NCBI RefSeq assembly: GCF_029255125.1
Contig: NZ_JAPUVR010000100.1
Location: 186,001 to 250,000 of the forward strand
Reading direction: 5' to 3'
DNA from: Accumulibacter sp.
GTDB lineage: Bacteria; Pseudomonadota; Gammaproteobacteria; Burkholderiales; Rhodocyclaceae
DNA: 64,000 nucleotides
In this document: positions 60,170 to 64,000 of the stretch, one piece after another
How positions within the stretch are numbered: the stretch's first letter is position 1
Layout of the letters: each line of letters starts with the position of its first letter
Translations under genes and position numbers: made by a program
The notes under the pieces: model-generated
Told to the model about the DNA's origin: nothing
Database searches by the model: none
Seen by the model: the letters and a program-made list of their open reading frames with translations, nothing else

Positions 60170-60185
60170 TTAACCTATAGATTAA
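60170..60185. promoter_or_regulatory. Candidate operator for autoregulation of the toxin-antitoxin-chaperone module
   Basis: A near-perfect 16-bp palindrome TTAACCTATAGATTAA with one mismatched pair lies directly upstream of the toxin start, in the only AT-rich stretch of the region. HigA-type antitoxins bind such sites over their own promoter. A clear -35/-10 pair is not decided by eye. Confidence 0.55.
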
Positions 60186-60224
60186 TAGATGGTCAGCATG
60201 TTCCGCAGAGTTTTGCGCATACGT

Positions 60225-63200
60225 TCATGAACTTTCGGAAAAGTGCGCCCACGCCAGCCGGTAGTCCGCTTCGCGGTCGGCCAGCGCAAACGGCGCCACG
60301 TACTCGAGCGTACGCTGCACCGGGCCGCCGGGCAGCGTGTCGTCGCGCAGCGGGCGGCGGATGCGGGTGCCGAGCGGGAGCGTGCGCGCATCTTCCCAGC
60401 CGAGCGCGCGCGATTGGCTCTTGCCGTCCGGGTAGACGATCTCGCAGGGGGCGTCGCGCTTGCCCGCCTTGCGCGGCAGGCCGACGCCGACCAGCCCCTT
60501 GCTGGCCGTGAACACGATGCGCCCGTGCGCGTCGTACCAGGTGTCGGCCTCGTACTGACGCATCACCGGGAACTGCACGCGGTAGAGCGTCAGCAGCTCG
60601 TCGAGCGTCAGGCCGAGCGCCAGCGAGGCGAGCACGTCGATTTCCACCAGCGCCTGCCGGCGCGCGTAGTCGCTGCGCAGAGCGCAGTGGCGCTGCCATT
60701 CCGGGGTGAGCCGGGCGAAGAAATCGGCCGGCAGGCGAGGATCGCTGCTGGCGAAACGGTCGTCGCGGAAGTCGTCCTGCCAGCATTCGCGCCAGAGGTC
60801 GGCGTAGTGGGTGGTGAGGCAGTTGAGGGCAAGGGTGCGTAGCTCGACGCGCGGGGAAGGTTCAAGGACTGGCAGCAAGCGCGCCGTGCCATCACGAAAA
60901 TCGTTTTTCCCGGAAACGCGAACGAGGAAATCGAATGGCAAAGATGCCCAATGTCCGACGGTTACCGAAGGCAATCGCTGATCTTTCAAAGCGGTGCTGA
61001 AGACACCATCAATGTGCGCTGGCCCTGGGGGCAGAATCGCCGGCAGAACCGAACGCTCGTTGCCAGCATGCGCTCCGCGCCGTGCACTCACCCGCACGAA
61101 CGCCGTCACCGGCTTCCCTTCAATCGCTCCCTCATCTATCCACGGCACGCGCGGAATCCGCGCAGCGTACGTCGCGGTATCGCACGCCCGGCAATAGTTG
61201 CTGCGCGGCAGGTAGTCGTCCGGCAACGCTTGCAGATCGAGTACATCGTAATGGCTGTTCTGCGTGCACACCGCGCGCGGCGTCTTGTTGAGCGGGTTGC
61301 CGACGAAGAAATGCGGGCCGGACAGCACCAGTTCGCCGGGGTCGCTGACGAAGCCGGTTTCGCGGCGGATCGTTCCGTCGCGCTGGGCGCCGGTTTCGTG
61401 CCACATCTCCAGCGTGAAGTACTCGCCAGCCAGGTCGCCGAGTCGACGCGGCACCTGGGCGAACTTTTCCAGCACCGAGACCAGTTCGCGCGAATGCACT
61501 GCCGGCAGGCGCGCCTGCTCGGGCGGTGTGCCGCGTTCGTCGTACAGCCTGGCGAAAGTCGCCAGCGTCGCGCGGTCGACCTCGATGATGCGGTTCCTGT
61601 GGCCGGCAGTCTGCCAGCGCCCGGCGTCCGACTTGATTCCCGGCGTCGTTCCTCCGCCCGGGTGTTCGAGGCTGGCGCGAATCGTCGCCGGATCGAACAG
61701 GTTGGCCATGTGCCGGAACCGCGGCGACTGCGGCGGTCCATAGACGTTGATGCTGAACTTGGTGTGGTGATCGACCTCGGGAAACAGCATCAACTCATTG
61801 ACGAACTGATAGTGCGCGCGCAGCCGGGCAAAAGTCGGTGCCCGCAGGACGGCGCCCTTGGGGTCGTCGTAGATGCCTTCGGGGTGGAGCAGGGCCTGAA
61901 TGCCGTGCGCCGGATTACCCAGCCGCCAGGCTACCGGCAGGAAGCACTTGAACAGGTTGGTTTGCGAACCTTTGAGCAGCGGGTAATTCTGCGTCGCGTT
62001 CATGAACGCCTGCATGCCCTCCTGCCCGGCGCATTCGTCGATGTAGTTCTGCCGCGCCGCTGCTGCCGCAGCAAAAACCGCTTCGCGCCGGTCGGCGGCT
62101 TCCTTGGCCGAGAGTCTGCGCAGCGCGACCAAGGGCGAATATTCGGCGAGCAAGGCTTTCTCGTTCCACTCGACCTTGATCCACGGCGGGTTGCCGAGAA
62201 TCAGGTCGAAGCCGGCGCGCTCCTGGAACAGGTCGGCGAACTCCAGTTCCCAGTGGAAGAAGCGTTGCGTTCCGGCGATGGTGGCGGCGCGCTTCAGGCG
62301 CGGGTTGGTTTCCAGCAGAACATCGAGATTGACGTAGCCGTGCCGGTCGCGCTCGACGGTGAAGTCGAGCGTCAGTTGCGGCAGGGTTTCAGGAAAAAGA
62401 TCGGTCGGGTTCGTGCACGGCAGGCGGGCGTTGCCGAGCACCAGCGTTTCCAGGTCGAACCACCATTCCTCGCGCGTCGGCAGGTCTTCCGCGCCGGTCA
62501 CCGGCCAGAACCACAGCGCGCACCAGTAATCCATCACCAGCTTCAGCCGGCGATACGGCGAGGCGTTGCGTACCCGCTCCGAGAGCATTTCGCGGGCGTA
62601 GATGGCGTCCTTCTCCCGGGTCGACGTCGGCGCGCGGTTGGCCGCCGGATCGGGCCAGACGTGCAGTTCGTCGGCGGTGGCGCGGCGCACGCGCGCCAGT
62701 TCTGCCGCGTGCAGTTGCCAGAGCGCTTCGACGCCCTCGGCCAGCGCTTCGGCGCGGACGATTTCCGCACGTTCCAGCGGCCTGATGAATGCCTTGCGCC
62801 AGGTGCGGATGCGCTCGAAGCGTTGCGGCTCGAGCGCCCTGACGACCTTGTCGCTGACGCTGACCATGCCGTCGGCCGGCAAGAGGAAATGCCAGATCTG
62901 GCCAGCCCGGCGAGCGTCGGCGCTGGCGAGACGACTGGGCACGGCAGCGCGCCAGTCGCGCTCGGGCCGGCCGCCTTCGCCCTTGCCCGGCGAAAGCTGG
63001 GCCGTGGTGAACACCTCGCGCCGGCAGCCGACGAGCGAATTGCCGTTGAAGAGCTGCAGGCCGAACCAGGGAACGTGCGCGCCCTTGAAGATGGCGTTGA
63101 GCCACAGCGACACTTCGGCCAGTTCGACCGCCACCGGGTTGAGGTCGACGCCGAAGACGTTGTTGTCGGCGATGTACATCTTCACGCGCTGCTTTTCCTC

Positions 63201-63995
63201 GGCGCGCCGGTCGTGCGCAATGGTCTCGCCGACCTCCTTTTCCTTGCGCCGCAGGTAGGCTTCGGCCAACTGGTCGATCGCTTCGTTGAGGAAAGCGGCG
63301 CTGCCCATCGCCGGCTCACAGACGGTCAGGCGCAGGATGTCGTCGGCGCTGGCGCAGTGTGCAAGCAGCGCGTGCACGGCATGCTCGACCAGGCAGCGCG
63401 TGAGCACTTCCGGGGTGTAGTAGGAGGCGCTTTTCTCGCGTTCGCGCCCGGCCAGACGATAGAGGAAAGTGCCCTTGCCGTACCTGCGCGGCTCGCCGCC
63501 GAACAGCGTTTCCGCCGGGGTGTACTGCGCGATGTCGGCAGCCGGAACGAACCAGGCCGGATCGAGCGGGTTGCAGGCTTCCTTCTTCGCCTTGTCGCGC
63601 ACGAACGGCGTGTCGTCGCCTTCGTCGGCGAACGCGTCGCTGTCGTCGATCTGCGCCGCGTCGTCTCCCCGGTCGTCCTCTTCGTCGTCGCCCTGCGCTT
63701 CGCTCTTGTCCTGCCTGCGATCCGGATCGGGCCGGACTTCGTACAGGTCGGTTTCGGCAAAGAAGCCGCGGAAGGAGAGCAGCGCCTCGTAAACGGCGCC
63801 CAACTGGTTGATTCCCAGGGTGCCGTAGCTGATCCTGCCGCGCCGCTTGCCGCCCTCGCGCGAGAGCGACATCAGCCTGATCACCCGTTGCAGCACGCGG
63901 TTGCGCAGGCGCACCGAGTTCAGGATCGGTGTCGCCTCGGGATCGAACAGGTGACCTTGCAGCGGCGGCAGCAGAAAACCCGTGTTGTCGGACAT
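60225..63995 (-). CDS. N6-adenine DNA methyltransferase, Eco57I/PglX-like, of a defence island
   Basis: A 1256-residue class I DNA methyltransferase. SAM-binding motif I is CEPAMGSAAFLNEAID near residue 228 and catalytic motif IV is LILGNPPWIKVEW near 597-609, the NPPW form of N6-adenine enzymes. An acidic low-complexity stretch (about residues 100-128) lies before the catalytic domain. The remainder is probably target recognition. No nuclease domain is evident at either end, unlike type IIG enzymes. The size and NPPW motif suit PglX and DISARM-type methylases. The start is five bases inside the window, so genes further upstream of this operon are not visible. Confidence 0.88.
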   Translation of the reverse strand: MSDNTGFLLPPLQGHLFDPEATPILNSVRLRNRVLQRVIRLMSLSREGGKRRGRISYGTLGINQLGAVYEALLSFRGFFAETDLYEVRPDPDRRQDKSEAQGDDEEDDRGDDAAQIDDSDAFADEGDDTPFVRDKAKKEACNPLDPAWFVPAADIAQYTPAETLFGGEPRRYGKGTFLYRLAGREREKSASYYTPEVLTRCLVEHAVHALLAHCASADDILRLTVCEPAMGSAAFLNEAIDQLAEAYLRRKEKEVGETIAHDRRAEEKQRVKMYIADNNVFGVDLNPVAVELAEVSLWLNAIFKGAHVPWFGLQLFNGNSLVGCRREVFTTAQLSPGKGEGGRPERDWRAAVPSRLASADARRAGQIWHFLLPADGMVSVSDKVVRALEPQRFERIRTWRKAFIRPLERAEIVRAEALAEGVEALWQLHAAELARVRRATADELHVWPDPAANRAPTSTREKDAIYAREMLSERVRNASPYRRLKLVMDYWCALWFWPVTGAEDLPTREEWWFDLETLVLGNARLPCTNPTDLFPETLPQLTLDFTVERDRHGYVNLDVLLETNPRLKRAATIAGTQRFFHWELEFADLFQERAGFDLILGNPPWIKVEWNEKALLAEYSPLVALRRLSAKEAADRREAVFAAAAAARQNYIDECAGQEGMQAFMNATQNYPLLKGSQTNLFKCFLPVAWRLGNPAHGIQALLHPEGIYDDPKGAVLRAPTFARLRAHYQFVNELMLFPEVDHHTKFSINVYGPPQSPRFRHMANLFDPATIRASLEHPGGGTTPGIKSDAGRWQTAGHRNRIIEVDRATLATFARLYDERGTPPEQARLPAVHSRELVSVLEKFAQVPRRLGDLAGEYFTLEMWHETGAQRDGTIRRETGFVSDPGELVLSGPHFFVGNPLNKTPRAVCTQNSHYDVLDLQALPDDYLPRSNYCRACDTATYAARIPRVPWIDEGAIEGKPVTAFVRVSARRGAHAGNERSVLPAILPPGPAHIDGVFSTALKDQRLPSVTVGHWASLPFDFLVRVSGKNDFRDGTARLLPVLEPSPRVELRTLALNCLTTHYADLWRECWQDDFRDDRFASSDPRLPADFFARLTPEWQRHCALRSDYARRQALVEIDVLASLALGLTLDELLTLYRVQFPVMRQYEADTWYDAHGRIVFTASKGLVGVGLPRKAGKRDAPCEIVYPDGKSQSRALGWEDARTLPLGTRIRRPLRDDTLPGGPVQRTLEYVAPFALADREADYRLAWAHFSESS

Positions 63996-64000
63996 GCCGG

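Overview
The window is GC-rich, densely coded chromosomal DNA from a betaproteobacterium. A CNP1-like exported protein, the Coq7 hydroxylase, the tig-clpP-clpX-lon run, an etfBA/acyl-CoA dehydrogenase cluster and a CIRCE-controlled groESL point to a Rhodocyclales-type organism, possibly near Accumulibacter. That placement is inference from gene content, not from a marker phylogeny.

Layout. (1) 1-24.4 kb is housekeeping: tamA-tamB; a small-RNA gene on the minus strand at about 6062-6246; an OsmC-family gene; a minus-strand rppH-CNP1-coq7 operon; proS and a lytic transglycosylase; ffh; a cytochrome c assembly (CcsA/HemX-like) protein; tig, clpP, clpX and lon; tRNA-Val and tRNA-Asp; ppiD; and groES-groEL behind a perfect CIRCE operator. 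(2) 24.6-38.9 kb is a complete type III-B CRISPR-Cas locus, all on the plus strand. It holds cas6, cmr1, cas10/cmr2, cmr3-cmr6, a two-helix membrane protein with a C-terminal CARF domain, a small unknown protein, fifteen 21-bp palindromic tandem repeats, CRISPR array 1, a reverse transcriptase-Cas1 fusion, two tandem cas2 genes and CRISPR array 2. (3) 39.2-50.2 kb is metabolic: glpK; a TetR regulator divergent from etfB-etfA; a CbiM-like permease; an acyl-CoA dehydrogenase; a thioesterase; acetoacetyl-CoA synthetase; an unknown Ala/Pro-rich exported protein; and a NupC-type nucleoside transporter. (4) 50.3-64 kb is a minus-strand defence island. In transcription order it has an N6-adenine methyltransferase of 1256 aa, a HigB-like toxin, a HigA-like antitoxin, a SecB-like chaperone (a toxin-antitoxin-chaperone module), a 2172-aa DEAD/DEAH helicase with a DUF1998-type zinc cluster (DruE/DrmA-DrmB-like), and a UvrD-like helicase with a ParE/RelE-like N-terminus. 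The island may continue past the right edge.

How the parts work together. In the CRISPR locus, Cas6 should process array transcripts and the Cmr complex should find target RNA. Cas10, whose GGDD cyclase motif is intact, should make cyclic oligoadenylate, and the membrane CARF protein is the only visible receptor for it. Adaptation would use the RT-Cas1 fusion with one or both Cas2 proteins, and may take spacers from RNA. In the right-hand island the helicase gene starts only 9 bp after the chaperone gene. The restriction-like machinery may therefore be transcriptionally and translationally tied to an autoregulated toxin-antitoxin-chaperone module. The unexplained parts of most interest are the 21-bp palindrome array, the paired cas2 genes, the membrane CARF protein, the hybrid DUF1998 helicase/methyltransferase/TAC operon and the small RNA with two anti-Shine-Dalgarno motifs.
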